Below, in pieces: positions 1 to 11,338 of a DNA stretch of 64,000 nucleotides. The stretch is from Lepas anatifera. Lineage: Eukaryota > Arthropoda > Thecostraca > Lepadidae. The stretch spans positions 394,001 through 458,000 of the forward strand of contig JAOTON010002232.1 of the NCBI GenBank assembly GCA_034440635.1. Reading direction: 5' to 3'. The notes under the pieces are model-generated. The model saw only the letters and a program-made list of their open reading frames with translations, was not told the DNA's origin and made no database searches. Position 1 is the stretch's first letter. Each line of letters opens with the position of its first letter. The position numbers and the translations under genes are program-made.

Positions 1-260
1 TTAGTCTCAGAGGGCTGTTGGGAATCATTCCCATCCCCTCCCCCCCGAGAGTAAGCCTCAGAGGTCTCCCGAGAGCTAAGCTGGATGCCCCCAGAGAGCC
101 AGTCTCAGCCTACCCCCCCTCCCCGAGAGCGGACCAGGGGTCCCATAGTTAGTCTCAGAGGTGCTGCCAGAACTAATTTTAGGAGCCCCGAGATAAAGCC
201 TCCCGGGCCCCTCAGTTTTGGTCTACGAGGCCCCGGGAATCATCCTCAGGGGCCCCCGAT
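1..260. repeat. Degenerate CCCGAG/GTCTCAG short repeats
   Basis: Loosely repeated 20-30 bp phrases combine a run of C with CCGAG and a CTCAG(A/G)GG core. Nothing here looks coding. The same vocabulary returns at about 12,340-14,600 and 26,330-26,920, so this is probably the edge of a larger low-complexity block. Confidence 0.5.
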
Positions 261-539
261 AACTAATGGCACTACGCAGAGTATTGGTAAACATTTCTAG
301 TAGATGGAGACTGTAATGCTTTGCGGTCAAAATGACTGACTTTCAACAACTTGTAGATCAAAGCCTGTGTTCAAGCTGGTCAGTCTGACTACCAGAGTGA
401 AATGAGGTTCAGTCAGCTAGGTATATGTACCTATGTAATAATATTTTGCACACAACAATAGGTTTTTATATTTACCGAAGTATGATTTAAAGCCAGTGGT
501 TATTGTAGCCGCCCTAACATATATAGGCCGGTTTTAGCC

Positions 540-1230
540 CTTGACCCGATGGAGGTGTTTGAACACCCCCTCGGGTTCTTTCGGCGGCACGAACTAAAAC
601 GACGGCGCGAAGCACCACCGTACTTGGTTGACCTTATCCTTGATCAATTTTGCAATTTTTTCAAAATTTTAAGGTTTTGTCATCTCAGGTCAGGTCAGCA
701 GTGCAGGTCAAGTGACCTCATCTCCAAAAAATTTAAGATAGCATAAGTAAGAACAGGGTTTATCTATCCAAGTGAAACTCATATCACATAATGGGCCCAC
801 CCGAGTGCTACAAAATATAGTCCGGAATTTTTGGTACCGGTGACTTAGGGTCAGATACGGATCACGGACGAGCACGGACACGTCTCCATTGAAAATACAT
901 GGGGAAAACGGGAATTGGGCAAAATGGCCATAATTGTGTAGATAAAAATTACAATACCTTCAAATTCGCCAAGTCTTAGAAAAGTTGTCAAGTCTCCAAG
1001 TCTAGCATCTTACGTCCCTTCCCAGGTTCATGCTGCAGTTTTGAACCTGTGATCTGTGAGATGTCATATGGGGTAACTTAAGTAGACTTTCTTCAATAAC
1101 TTTGTAGAAAATGACGATAAAGCTTTTATTTTGATACCATTAGGTATGGGTCATCATTCCAGGCCAATTAATGTGTATGTTAACTGTGTTAGGTCAGAAG
1201 GTGACCTTGACTTGACCTTAGGATCACGGA
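540..1230 (+). repeat. Relic of TTAA/AGGTCA-rich element family
   Basis: From about 540 the sequence follows, with divergence, the start of the intact TTAA-bounded element at 39,582 (a CCTCGGGTT run, then the GGCG..AGC.CCGCC phrase, then AGGTCAGGTCA half-sites, then CATATCACATAATGGG). A related stretch occurs at 26,930-27,240. The outer terminus is eroded and no target duplication is visible. No coding potential is seen. Confidence 0.5.
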
Positions 1231-1259
1231 GAGGAAGTGAATGGTGCCTAAAAATTATT

Positions 1260-1291
1260 ATACGAGTAATAGAATATATTATTACTCGTAT
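1260..1291. repeat. Short perfect hairpin
   Basis: TACGAGTAATA is followed after 8 bases by its exact reverse complement TATTACTCGTA. It is AT-rich, with no T-run following, and has no obvious role. Confidence 0.6.
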
Positions 1292-2014
1292 CTCAATTCT
1301 GTCGGACGGCAGAGTGCAGAAAACCTTATCTAACATGTTGCCTGTCATGACCTCAATATTGACCTTAGCCAAAAAGTCACCGAAGTAGTTTTTCATGAAT
1401 TCATATAAACTATCCACCAGCGTTCGCGCTTTTCCGCTATCCCGCATAGGAGCTGAGTTCGAGGAGAACTTTTTGAGCGCCCTCAACTAGGGCGAAGGTG
1501 ACTCGGAGACCTCGGAGGTGTTAATACTTGGCGACCTAAATTTATGAACTCTTGGTCTGGTTGAGGAAATCAAACCTTTATCAAACCCATTAAAACTAAA
1601 TTCAAACACTTAAAAAGGCATGACAAACTTTAGTTTGTAAAAATCCAAGGCAGAAACACGATACGAAAGACATATGATATGGGCCGCGGTTCCCAGGGGA
1701 CCACCAGCTTGAGGACCCCAATGGCTGTCGTACCCCACCCCTTGGCCGAATCTTATGTGAAAATTGCCTTCCCCTCCCCGGCTTACATCTGCAGTTCTTT
1801 TTCACTCTGGGTCGACTCACAAGTGTTGTGTCTGCACAGGTTTCTCTCCTTTCGAGGGCTTACCTGCCATTTTCAGGCACATCCAATAGCATTGGCCCGC
1901 GAAGAGCGTACATGTGTCGATATTAGTTACCATTGCGATTTACGAACAATTGCTGCGAGTATGCAATTAGTTCATCCTAACCAGGCGTGCCACAGAACAT
2001 CAGAATAAAACATG

Positions 2015-2036
2015 TAGGTAGGTAGGTAGGTAGGTA
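2015..2036. repeat. (AGGT)n microsatellite
   Basis: About five and a half perfect tandem AGGT units. The surrounding 1,500-2,700 has no recognisable gene; short open frames there lack any family resemblance. Confidence 0.8.
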
Positions 2037-2729
2037 CATACGTACTGATGTAAGAAGATGTTGTAGCTGGACCGTCACCAATCCACGATCTGTTTGCCTG
2101 AAGAAAGTCAGCTAACCCCACCCTTGCAGAGACACTCCTGACTCGACTGCCGCGGACGTATTCCCAGTTGTATCTTGATCACTAGAAACTGATGACGTTA
2201 GAACTTTGACTCAGGCACAGACTGGAACGGCGTCGGTACGGCCGTGCACCTTTTGCCTGGTGTGTGCTGTTTTGTCTCCATACAGACAGCTCTAATCGAA
2301 ATCAGTTCCAATACAACGCCGATTACACTGGTCAACAGCCAAAATGGATCCGGCACGTGAGCGCTTGTTTCTACCTATTTCGATACCGCTGATTTCAAAT
2401 TTAGTAACCGTTTTTTGCCATCGGACCTGGTTTCTTCCCCAGAGCATGCCTGGTGTATAGCCCCTACACTTTCCACACACAGTCATGAGCCTAGCCTTTT
2501 GCGGAAAATCTAGATCAATGATGTCAAGAACCCGGCTTATTTGCACCCGGACAATGCAGCTTATCACTATACATGTGAATGTATGGCAACGAAAGACTAC
2601 CTCGCATTCAAGTGCACGAACATTGTAGGTACATTGAACAAGGCTTGCGCTCGGTCACACAAGCTCGCCGGTATTGTAGACCGAGTGGTGACGTCGCAAC
2701 ATTATATGATGATGATTTCAAGTCAGATT

Positions 2730-3080
2730 CACCTCCCTTGAAGGTCAAGTCCAAGTAACAAGTCACAGGTCAAGGTCATACCACTATTTCAGGGTCATTG
2801 ACCCTACTGCCTTTGGTCGGATGAAGTCACCTAATATGGCGCATATTATGTTATGACGTCATAGGCTAGGTCACTCAATCTTGAGCTCAGGGTCCCAGGT
2901 TCAAGTCAAAGGTCATAGGTCAAGGTCAAACATGATGTCCCGCCCGACGGTTTCCATAGAGCTAGTTGCAGTATACGTTATAGGCAAAATGTAATATTTT
3001 GACATCAAATGTCAATGGCCTTGAACGACCTTGACCTAAAAGTTTCAGAGAACATTGCCCCAGACCTTCCCTCCGTTACT
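2730..3080. repeat. AGGTCA half-site-rich stretch with an IR1 site
   Basis: Many AGGTCA/TGACCT hexamers occur in direct and inverted arrangements. They include TCAAGGTCA (the known FTZ-F1/SF-1 type monomer site) at about 2,769 and 2,930. A perfect inverted repeat with 1-bp spacing, GGGTCATTGACCC, lies at 2,792-2,804 and fits the published EcR/USP-type consensus RGGTCANTGACCY. The context resembles the AGGTCA-rich transposable elements elsewhere in the window. Actual receptor binding is inference. Confidence 0.45.
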
Positions 3081-3129
3081 TTAAGGTCACTTTCTCTCCA
3101 TATCCGGCTTCTTCTCACCTAATCACGGC

Positions 3130-3560
3130 ATTTCATTTCATTTATTTATTATATTGCCCACGGAGCAAGGCCCATTTACAGGCAAAGTCGCATAAAAATC
3201 GGATGTCAAAATAGGCTAAGAAAGTGTTACACACATAAGATCCACATAAGCAAGAAGTTAAAACTTCCGTAAAAATTAAGAAGTAAGAGCAGGTCAAAAC
3301 TTGTAAAGATAAAACATGTCAGGCTAAAAATGTTGCACTAAAAATATAAAAATATAAGACATGTAAAAACTAAAATTGGAAAAGAACACAATACTAGAAC
3401 CGACAGGTGCAATCTTAACTATAATGTGGCTATATATGTGATGACATTTGCTCGAAATGAAATGAAGGTGTCATGAAATATGTCTGCTTGTGGTCGGATG
3501 TTCAGGAATGTGTTCATGACTGGGCAATCTAACAAACAATCCTTCCTTCACGGTATTCAC
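3130..3560 (-). mobile_element. Possible 3' end of a LINE
   Basis: Read on the minus strand, a stretch without a long open frame ends in a short repeated tail of ATAAATAAATGAAATG type at about 3,130-3,155. Such a tail is characteristic of CR1/L2-like LINE 3' ends. No reverse transcriptase motif is present in the piece, so assignment rests on the tail alone. Confidence 0.3.
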
Positions 3561-4587
3561 TCTTGCGTATGGCACATAAAACATCGCTAATTGCCTCGTT
3601 GCTCTCACGGGCACATACAATGAGAAACGGCGTACTAAAAAAGATTAGTCGATCCTATCCTTTCCCATGCCCAATGGCATTCCAATGCTATTTCCCAATG
3701 GCCCAATGGCATTTCCCAATGGCTACCCTGCACAGACAGAATTTGACCTATATGGCCTCATTTCACCTTGAACATAAGGACCTAGGTCTATGAAAATCGG
3801 GTTTAGGGTAGAATACCCTAGCCTCCACAAATACCCGAACGTTCATTTTCCCAGACGTCTTGGGTTTTGCACTGTCAGGGACACTGATGCCAAGTAGGCT
3901 TGCACAAAGCCGACACACAGACATACTGGATCTCAAAATTCTGATCTGATACGGCATTTCCGCTGCCAGATTCGTCTTCAGCGCCACAAATTACCCAAGA
4001 AACGAACTATTTTGTATTGGATCCATGACAAAAGTTAAATTTTGTTGACCAGTGTTAGTGATCTGAAAAGTGTACGGCCTACGGTGGCGAACGTGAGACA
4101 TAGGAAATCGGTACCGTACTAAGAGAGGGGGAAACCCACAACACTTAGCATTCAAACAAAGGGTACAAACGGTCAACCTGTAGGTACCACCCGACGCTCG
4201 AACCGTTGCACCCGGCCACACTGTGTAGGAGTAGGTAAGGCAAATTTTATTTATAGTTGAAAGTTGTATAAAAATATCACTTCAATGACATCGAAATATA
4301 AAATTTTGAACTTTTCACTCAACTCGACCGACCTCAATGACGATTTAAACCCAGACATGGAACGGAACCCACGCAATCAAAGAAACAGGAAAGAACGTGG
4401 CGCTATTTTATGCCGTTCAACTGAAACCCGGCATTTCTATTGCCGACGGCGGCAACTTTCCTGGGAAATTTAGATCAGAGACGGATAAACAAAGAGCAAA
4501 CACTCAGCTCATGCCAGGGAAATCCCAGCCTGATGACTGATACTGGTGCCGACTGTAGGCAGAACCAGGGTAATAGAGGACAGAACC

Positions 4588-4950
4588 AGTGGCGGATCCA
4601 GGGGGGGCAAAAGGCAATTGCCCCCAAACGGAAAAGCTCGGGGCAAACTATGTTTTCCCCCAAAGCGATCGACCTCCTTTTTCCCGACTCTTTTTGGCTT
4701 GTAAGCAAGATTTTGGTGCTTCAACTCTCAACTTCAAACAGAATTAGTGAAGTTCAGGGTAAATTTTGGGGCTTGGATAGGAAAAAGTATCTTGAGTTGA
4801 TATTTTTCACCCCGTGACGTTTTTTTTGCTTTTCATCTCAGTTCCCAAATCCTACCAAAGGCTACTGTAAAGCAATTTTGCACTGCGCGACTTTTTTTGC
4901 TTTTCGACTTTGGTTTGCCTCCCAAACCATCGGCTAGAACTGGACAGAAC
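4588..4950 (+). mobile_element. hAT-like non-autonomous element relic (CAGTGGCGGATCCAGG end)
   Basis: The stretch begins CAGTGGCGGATCCAGGGGGG, a terminus style typical of hAT elements. It then shares GCAATTGCCCCC, AAGCTCGGG and the CTTTTCGACTT phrases with 18,374-18,965. The other terminus is not clear and no target duplication was found. No coding sequence is seen. Confidence 0.4.
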
Positions 4951-5166
4951 CGCACGCAGATACGGCTCTGGGTTTCACCATAGGCTTGCAATCTCTGGTC
5001 CTTCAAATCTCACTTTAAACGTTGTTGTGGTCATCGCTGGACAGTCAACAACAGATATCATTTTGCGCCTAAATTGCAATTACCAAACTGCGGAGATATC
5101 CCGAGATCAGCTGGTTCCGCTGCTGACGACCTCCGCAGCAGTGACTCAGCTCTTGCGAAGTATGTG

Positions 5167-5198
5167 TGACGTCACCTTACGTCAAACACGTGACGTCA
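5167..5198. promoter_or_regulatory. Two full TGACGTCA (CRE) sites upstream of the Mab-21-like gene
   Basis: TGACGTCA occurs at 5,167-5,174 and 5,191-5,198, 24 bp apart, about 590 bp upstream of the ATG at 5,785. This is the palindromic CREB/ATF consensus. Whether it lies in the promoter of that gene is inferred from position only; no TATA box was identified. Confidence 0.4.
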
Positions 5199-5432
5199 CG
5201 TCGCAACAGCTGTGTCTCACAGTGCGAGGTCTCCTCCAAACAGTGGCGGACGGCAGCAGCTTGTCATAGCACTTACCACGGTCCGTGCGGCTCTTTGTAA
5301 CGTATCAGAACATTTTTTTCAGTGAGGGTTGTGAGAATAAGTGGAGCAAGAGTCAATGACTTTATCGCGGTGTCGGAAACGCCATAAGCGACATCGTAGC
5401 CGCGGTTCAGTTCGAGAGTCAACAGTTCATCC

Positions 5433-5582
5433 GTGCCTGACGAGGGAACCAGTGCTGTCGTCGGACACACTGCTTCACATTCAAGAGACCGCACCAGTAG
5501 CAAAGCCGTTCCTGACGAGGGCACGAGGGCTGTGGCCGGACACGCTGCTCCGCATACAAGAGAGACCACATCAGTCGTGAAT
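5433..5582 (+). repeat. Two-copy 75-bp tandem duplication in the 5' flank
   Basis: The phrase CCTGACGAGGG..GG.C.C.CTGC starts at about 5,437 and recurs at about 5,512. It gives two diverged 25-codon repeats in an open frame that closes before 5,690. The stretch is probably 5' UTR or flank of the Mab-21-like gene. A separate upstream coding exon cannot be excluded, but I see no supporting splice pair. Confidence 0.45.
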
Positions 5583-5784
5583 CCGTTCGAACAGCCAATT
5601 CTGCAGCAATGGACCTTGTTTGTTTATTATAGTGTCATGATAAGGTCGTGCGGCGAGTGGTCCGATTCTGACGTTAACCGAGTCTTCTGACATTGCTGAA
5701 AACGCTCTTGGACGCAGACCAGTCTTCGCTTCCGACTCTGCAGAAGTCTACAGTGAGGCACCGTAATATCCATCCGCAGCAGCT

Positions 5785-8016
5785 ATGTCTGAGGAGGCAG
5801 CATCATTTCCAGCCGCGCCAGTTGTGTCTGGGGAGGCAGTGTCACCTCCAGCCGCGGAGACAGCGGCACCTCCAGCCGCGGCAGCTGTGTCTGAGGAGGG
5901 ACGGTCGGCTGCATCGTTCCGCGAGGCGGAGGCCGCTGCGGCCGACTGGCTCGCCTGCCACCCGGCGCCGTCCGACCTCAGTGCTCTCTACCACACCTTG
6001 CTCACCGTGCCTTACCTGGAGGACCGGGGCGAACAGCACGGCAGGTACGTCAGCAGCACGGAGCGCATGCTGGAGATAACGTTCAGCCTGGGCCGCAGCT
6101 CGGGACTTCCGATCCCGTTGCCGGTACAACCGAGACAGGGCCAGTGCCGGTGCCAGGACCTGACCGGCCTGTCAGTCCTCGACATCTACTTGTCGGGCAG
6201 TGTGCGAGAGGGCACGGACGTGCGGCTCTTCTCTGACGAGGTTAGCGACACTGACGTCATGTTCCAGCTGGGGCCGGTGTCCTATCGGGAGGCGGCGGCG
6301 CCGGAGGATGACGGCCGAGGTAGCGGTGTGGCCGGCTATGTCGCAGACGAACCGGACGGCACGCCAGAGAAGCCAGAACTAAATTCGACCGAGTCACAAT
6401 CAGCGCAGGACTGCAGATCGGAGACAACCCCAGGTAGGAACAAAGACCTTGGCAGTGACCTTGGAAACGTTTGTGGAGTCACATTCGGCGGAAGCCCTGA
6501 CAACGATCCCAAATACAGTTCTGATAGCCGTCGTGATACTGCACCCGACAAAAACACCAGCACCAGCCACAGTTCCAATCCCGCTGGAGAACTATCCTGC
6601 TCTGTCGTGTCCGAGGCGGTGACTAACAAAGATGTGCGTGAGACTGGATGCACAACAGAAACAAACGGCCAACTAAAAGTGAAAGCCACAAGTGACACAG
6701 CCAATGCCTACGGCGACATGGTATCAATCACAGCCTCCCACGGTTGCTACATGCCTACACCCGGCCAGATCATGCAAGAAGCATTGGTAACGCCAGACAC
6801 GAATCATGTTGAAAGACCTCCAGAGTTTCAGAGCATACAGCCAGACAGCTCACCACCCGACATTGTGCTGACGCGGTCGCCGACGCAGCAGCCCGGATAT
6901 CTGCTGCTACACCACGCGCGGCGGCCCGACTGCCAACACCAGCGCCCGCTGCCGCTGACGCCGCAGAGGGTGCTGGAGCTGATGCAGCACTTCGGCACCG
7001 AACTGAGTCCCGGTCCTGACAGTGTCTCACACACCGGCCCTTCAGTCGCCACCACGCTCAAGGACGTGTTCCGCGACCAGCGTGACCTGGACCTAGTCGC
7101 CTGCCTGCGGTGCGAGGACTGGCCTAATTCTGACTTCGGCTCACGGCGCCGGCCGTCCGGACAGCCGGAGGCTGCTCTGGTACAGCGGCTGTGCCGCACA
7201 CCTGCCTTCCTGGTGCCGGTGGGGTTCCGCGGCAGCGTCGACCAGCACCAGCAGTGGCGGCTCTCCTTCTCCAGGCATGAGTACATCGTGTACCGCAGCC
7301 TCAGCAAGCCCCAGAAGTCTGTGTTTCTCACGCTGAAGCACTGCAGGGCCGTGGTCGGAGCCGCCGCCGCACCAATCAAGTCCTACTATCTGAAAACGGC
7401 CCTGTTCTGGCTGTGTGAGTACCGGGCACCGTCCGACTGGCGCCCGGAAAACCTGCACGCCTCACTTCTGGCCACGCTGCGCTACATCGAGGTCTGCATC
7501 CGCCGCCGCTACATGCCACTCTACTTCTGGCCTGAGGTCAACCTGCTGGCCAGCCGGACGGAACAGGAGCTTTCTGAAATGTCGGCAGCCGTGACGTTAC
7601 TGCAGCAGCGGCTGCTGTCGGCAGCGCTGGCCCTGCTCGCTGATTGGCTGGGGACGCCGGCGCCGCTCCTGGCACAGCGGCTGCTTTTCGACCCGCATCA
7701 GATGACGAAAACAGAGTTCTGGGAGAGTTTCGCCGTCAACGCCTTGCATAACATCACAAATAAGCAGGAATCCAAGCCTCTGGGCGTGCTGAAGGATCTG
7801 CTGCTGGGCGGGAAGATTCGTCCCAGAGGCAGGGTGCTGCCCTTCCCCCTCTGCTCATCGCTTTCCATCGGTGTACAGGCGGTACGGGAGTTGAGGCGCA
7901 GGGACAGCAGCGAGGAGTCCCAGTCGGCACAGTGGGTGCAGACGGTTTTACAGGCGCAGAGACAGGTGTCGGAGAGGCGGCCAGACGACGGCGACAGCTG
8001 GCTCAGGGAGGAGTGA
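5785..8016 (+). CDS. Mab-21 domain / cGAS-like nucleotidyltransferase-fold protein
   Basis: The frame encodes 743 aa with no obvious intron. The N-terminus (about 1-50) is Ala/Pro-rich with internal repeats. The nucleotidyltransferase core then shows a Gly-Ser pair (138-139) followed by the acidic pair D155/D157 in SDTDVMF. A third acidic position sits in DLDLV (434-438), followed by a Trp-Pro (446-447). The region LVPVGF..WRLSFS comes next. The C-terminal helical Mab-21 part contains SYYLKTALFWLCE (533-545) and the YFWPEVNLL phrase (580-588). All three metal-binding acids expected of an active cGAS-like enzyme appear present. The cGAS zinc-thumb H-x5-CC pattern is absent. Residues about 172-365 form a Ser/Thr/Asp-rich, probably disordered insertion whose base composition is less GC-rich than its flanks. 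The start is the first ATG of the long frame. Enzymatic activity and product are unknown; a non-catalytic Mab-21 protein is the alternative. Confidence 0.85.
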   Translation: MSEEAASFPAAPVVSGEAVSPPAAETAAPPAAAAVSEEGRSAASFREAEAAAADWLACHPAPSDLSALYHTLLTVPYLEDRGEQHGRYVSSTERMLEITFSLGRSSGLPIPLPVQPRQGQCRCQDLTGLSVLDIYLSGSVREGTDVRLFSDEVSDTDVMFQLGPVSYREAAAPEDDGRGSGVAGYVADEPDGTPEKPELNSTESQSAQDCRSETTPGRNKDLGSDLGNVCGVTFGGSPDNDPKYSSDSRRDTAPDKNTSTSHSSNPAGELSCSVVSEAVTNKDVRETGCTTETNGQLKVKATSDTANAYGDMVSITASHGCYMPTPGQIMQEALVTPDTNHVERPPEFQSIQPDSSPPDIVLTRSPTQQPGYLLLHHARRPDCQHQRPLPLTPQRVLELMQHFGTELSPGPDSVSHTGPSVATTLKDVFRDQRDLDLVACLRCEDWPNSDFGSRRRPSGQPEAALVQRLCRTPAFLVPVGFRGSVDQHQQWRLSFSRHEYIVYRSLSKPQKSVFLTLKHCRAVVGAAAAPIKSYYLKTALFWLCEYRAPSDWRPENLHASLLATLRYIEVCIRRRYMPLYFWPEVNLLASRTEQELSEMSAAVTLLQQRLLSAALALLADWLGTPAPLLAQRLLFDPHQMTKTEFWESFAVNALHNITNKQESKPLGVLKDLLLGGKIRPRGRVLPFPLCSSLSIGVQAVRELRRRDSSEESQSAQWVQTVLQAQRQVSERRPDDGDSWLREE

Positions 8017-8476
8017 AGGAAGGTCGATCAGCCAGCCGGAGTGGGGAAGCCGCCGGGCTTTCCAACAACAGACTGATAATGGATGAACAATTCGTAGATA
8101 ATGCAGTGAAGAAACTGCAGCACGGGACCGCCCGGATCAGATACGAGTTTTCGAGGAAGAGCTACTGTGGAACTCCATGCGTCAGCTTGCCACCAAAGGA
8201 ACTACAGAAGCACAAATTAAGTCAATTTTTCAAAGTTCATCATGAACGCAGTTGATTTGTCGCCCTGACGTTCCTGAAGGCAGCCTGGGCTAGAAGGGCA
8301 GCAGTCGCTTTGAACGCTTCGTGATTATGACTGAGCAACGCTCACCACAAATATGATAATACTAGCTAAGAACTGTAAGCCTTACTCAGCTGTGATAGTG
8401 GCATGGCGTCTGATTTTTTGTCGCGAGCCTGTCATCACCAATAATGATAGAGCGAATCGATTAGAAAGCAGCTGTC

Positions 8477-8482
8477 AATAAA
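8477..8482 (+). terminator. Poly(A) signal of the Mab-21-like gene
   Basis: Canonical AATAAA lies 461 bp after the stop codon, the first on this strand downstream. The 8,017-8,476 interval is the likely 3' UTR. Confidence 0.5.
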
Positions 8483-8499
8483 AATCCCCACTGGCTGTC

Positions 8500-9160
8500 A
8501 AATGCGTATATAATCTGTGTTGCTGAGTGCACATGAAAGCTGTGATTTTATTTTGTATGAATTGTGCGTGCCTATGGAAAATGGAAAGTTTTGCCGTTAC
8601 GTGATTGTGTTTACCTCTCGGTCACCATCCGACGATGAGAAACAGGAAACTCTTCTCAGCATTCTTATTTCACTGCCCTTTGTCCACGGATGGTTCCATA
8701 CCCCCTGGCATCTGAGAGAGCCCGACCTTATTTAAGGCTATCATCTTCTAATGGTAATGGAGGCCGTCGGCAGCGCGAGTGTCCGCGGCCATCGGCAGCA
8801 GGAGTGTCCGTGCTGTCCGGAGCCCGCCTCCCAGTGGTTCTTTCGTCCCGCCAGCTGTCCTGAACACGTCAATAATAATTTGCAAGACTACATAGCACAT
8901 CACATGCCCGCCAAAGGTCAACGATCTCCTCCCCAATCAAAATTGTATTGAAATTCAGTGAAGGAAGAGAGAAGCCTTCCGTGGTCAGCGACATGGTCGC
9001 TCTCCATTATGATGAAGGAAACAATTTAGAGGAAAATTTAACATCGAGAAGAAAATATCGCGACTTGCTTCTAACCCCGGGCGCCCACTGTGTCGGGAAA
9101 CTTCCAAAGATCAGTGTTACATAGATAATGGGAATATGACCCCTGAGACAATCTTGTGCC
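8500..9160. other. Intergenic, nothing recognised
   Basis: Short open frames only. No family resemblance, repeat copy or RNA gene was identified between the Mab-21-like gene and the TTAA element. Confidence 0.5.
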
Positions 9161-9162
9161 AC

Positions 9163-9991
9163 TTAACACGCGAATTGACGGGGGTCTGAGCCACCTTCGC
9201 TTTGACGGGGGCGGATACCCGGCGCCTCCCCTAAGTTCTCGAGAACCACGCTAAATAACGAAAAACTAGAGTTTAACGGTAAACGGCATTGAGTAGCCGA
9301 TCCACTTTTCTATCGAAAATAATTTAGCTATTTTTTGTCAGGTCACATTCAAGGTCACTGAAGGTCAAAACGTGCCATCATAGGGATAACATGTAAATGG
9401 AGGTTTCGGTCATTTCACCTAAACAAGAAAAGATAGAGCAAAACAATTTACACCATTGGTATCCTCCCAGCAAGCGAAATCGAATGATGTATAATATGAC
9501 CTTGGTAGGTCAAATATGGGGTTTGACCTGACCTGAGGTCAGTTCAAAGTCAAATTAGGTCCAAATGAATATCATTAGAACTGCAAAGACGAGGAAAATC
9601 GAATGCGGTTGAAATAAACGCTCTATAGCCACGCATTGCTAAGTCATTCAGTTAGACTATTTTTCCCACGTATTTCCAATGAAGAGGTCATGACTCACCG
9701 GAACAAATTTTAGAGGGCTCGGTGTGGCCTATTATGTGATGAGTTTCAATCGGATAAGTTCACCTTGTTCTGACCTATGCTATCTTAAACTTTTGTAGGT
9801 CAGGTAACTTGACCTATACTGGTGACCTGACCTAAGATGACCTAAATTTACGAGTTTGTCAAGAGTTTTAAAAGTGATCAGAGAAAAGGTATGCCAAGTA
9901 CCTACGGCGGAGCTACGCGCAGTCGATTTTATGCTATCTCCAAGAAAACTGAGGCGGGGGGGGTACCCACCTCCGTAAATGCACGTGTTAA
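9163..9991 (-). mobile_element. TTAA-bounded, AGGTCA-rich non-autonomous element (copy 1)
   Basis: TTAA (9,163-9,166) precedes CACGCGAATTGACGGGGG, and the other end reads inward from TTAA (9,988-9,991) as CACGTGCATTTACGGAG. The interior is the diverged reverse complement of the element at 39,582-40,446. It shares the GTTCTCGAGAACCACG block, the CTATCTTTTCTTG phrase and paired AGGTCA hexamers. TTAA flanks are typical of piggyBac-type insertion; there is no transposase frame. Confidence 0.7.
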
Positions 9992-10691
9992 AAAGGTTCC
10001 CCTGCTTTAGATAACAAGTTTGAACGAAATGTGTAAATAGCTGTTAACTTTACAGAGAAGGCATCCCTTGCCAATGTTAGTCAACTGTTATGCATTATGA
10101 ACGTCACAGATTTCGGGGTGGGTGGAAATCCCCATGGTGCGAGGAAATCACCATCGCAACCTGTGCTCCGGGGCATTGGCGGCGGAACTGGGGAGACCAC
10201 GGGGCACGGTGCCCCCCCGTGAATCAGAAGTTTAACAATAACCCTATGGCGTTGACTGGAAATAAATGGGTTGAAAAGCCCTTGGTGTCTCCTCCTTAAA
10301 CTCGGACGTTCCGAGGCTACTGCCCAGGGGTGGATCCAGAGGACGTGGCTGGGTTATCCAGTCATACCTGCTCAAAGCGAGAGAGGGGGTTCAAACCCCC
10401 TTCTGCTCCCTTCCCAAAGAAAACTAGTGACTCATAAATGATCGATTGGGAATGACGGTTCTGTCAGTGCAGACAGTTTCCATTGTTTTTTTCGTTTGCA
10501 AGGTATATCTTTGTACGTAAACAAAACGTTCACCGCACGAGTTAAATCATACCGCCCATTGTCTCCGCCGCTCAATGTTCATTTTTCTTGCTCGCCGACA
10601 TGGATTTCCCCTCACCTCCCCTCCCCCAACCAAGCGACTGGATCCGTTCCTAACCCCCCCTCCACTTGAGCATAGTTCCAGCGTCCCTGTT

Positions 10692-11338
10692 TACGAAGTG
10701 CAAAGCTGAGTACCGTTCATAACTGGTCTCATCTGATAAAGGTATGAACATTTGTATTATTATAGGTTAATGTTTGGTAAATTGCTATCTATCACCGTGA
10801 ACTAGTATGGAGTTATAGGTGAGTCGCCTTGGAAGGAGTGATCCCTAATCGCAGATACATCTGGACTAGTTAACATTTTTCCAGTTATTTCCGGTGCTCT
10901 CCGATGTTACCTTACTTTGGTCATTTGACTGCGTTGTATTGAGCCAACGTGTGACATTTTGCAAGGAGCGCAACAATATTCATAAACTACTCCAGAGAGG
11001 ATATTAATAGATTATTCCAAGTAATGACGCTTTGGAGCAGTTATAAATATTGTTGCACATCTTGCAAAATGTCACTCGTTGGCTCAATACACCATAAATA
11101 TCCAGAGTAAGGTAACATCAGCGAGTTTCGGATAGAATTGGAAAAATGTTAACTAGTCCGGGTGTATCTGCAATTAAGGACCACTTTTTCAATGTGACAC
11201 ACCTATAGCTTTCCACCAGTTCAAGAAATAAATAGAAATTCATCAAATATTGACCTGTGAATTTTTAAAATTTCACATATATGAGACAAAACCAGTTTTG
11301 AACCGTACTAACTCAGCTTGTACTCTGAACTTCATCAA
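10692..11338. mobile_element. Foldback element, about 300-bp imperfect inverted arms
   Basis: The two halves are reverse complements with modest divergence. For example, GATACATCTGGACTAGTTAACA (10,853 onward) pairs with the sequence ending near 11,175, and TGAGCCAACG.GTGACATTTT is present in both orientations. The outer arm (GCTGAGTACCGTTCA near 10,703) pairs with the stretch at about 11,300-11,325. The centre is near 11,010. No coding sequence or clear target duplication is visible. Confidence 0.7.

Noticed and set aside
6434..6840. Possible intron in the Mab-21-like gene (CAG|GTAGGA donor with ATACAG acceptor)
   Set aside because: Removing it would break the frame (407 bp, not a multiple of three) and the region is open throughout; nearby acceptors tried also gave out-of-frame lengths.
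6828..7458. Long antisense frames across the Mab-21-like gene
   Set aside because: Shadows of a GC-rich coding region; the + strand frame carries all conserved motifs.
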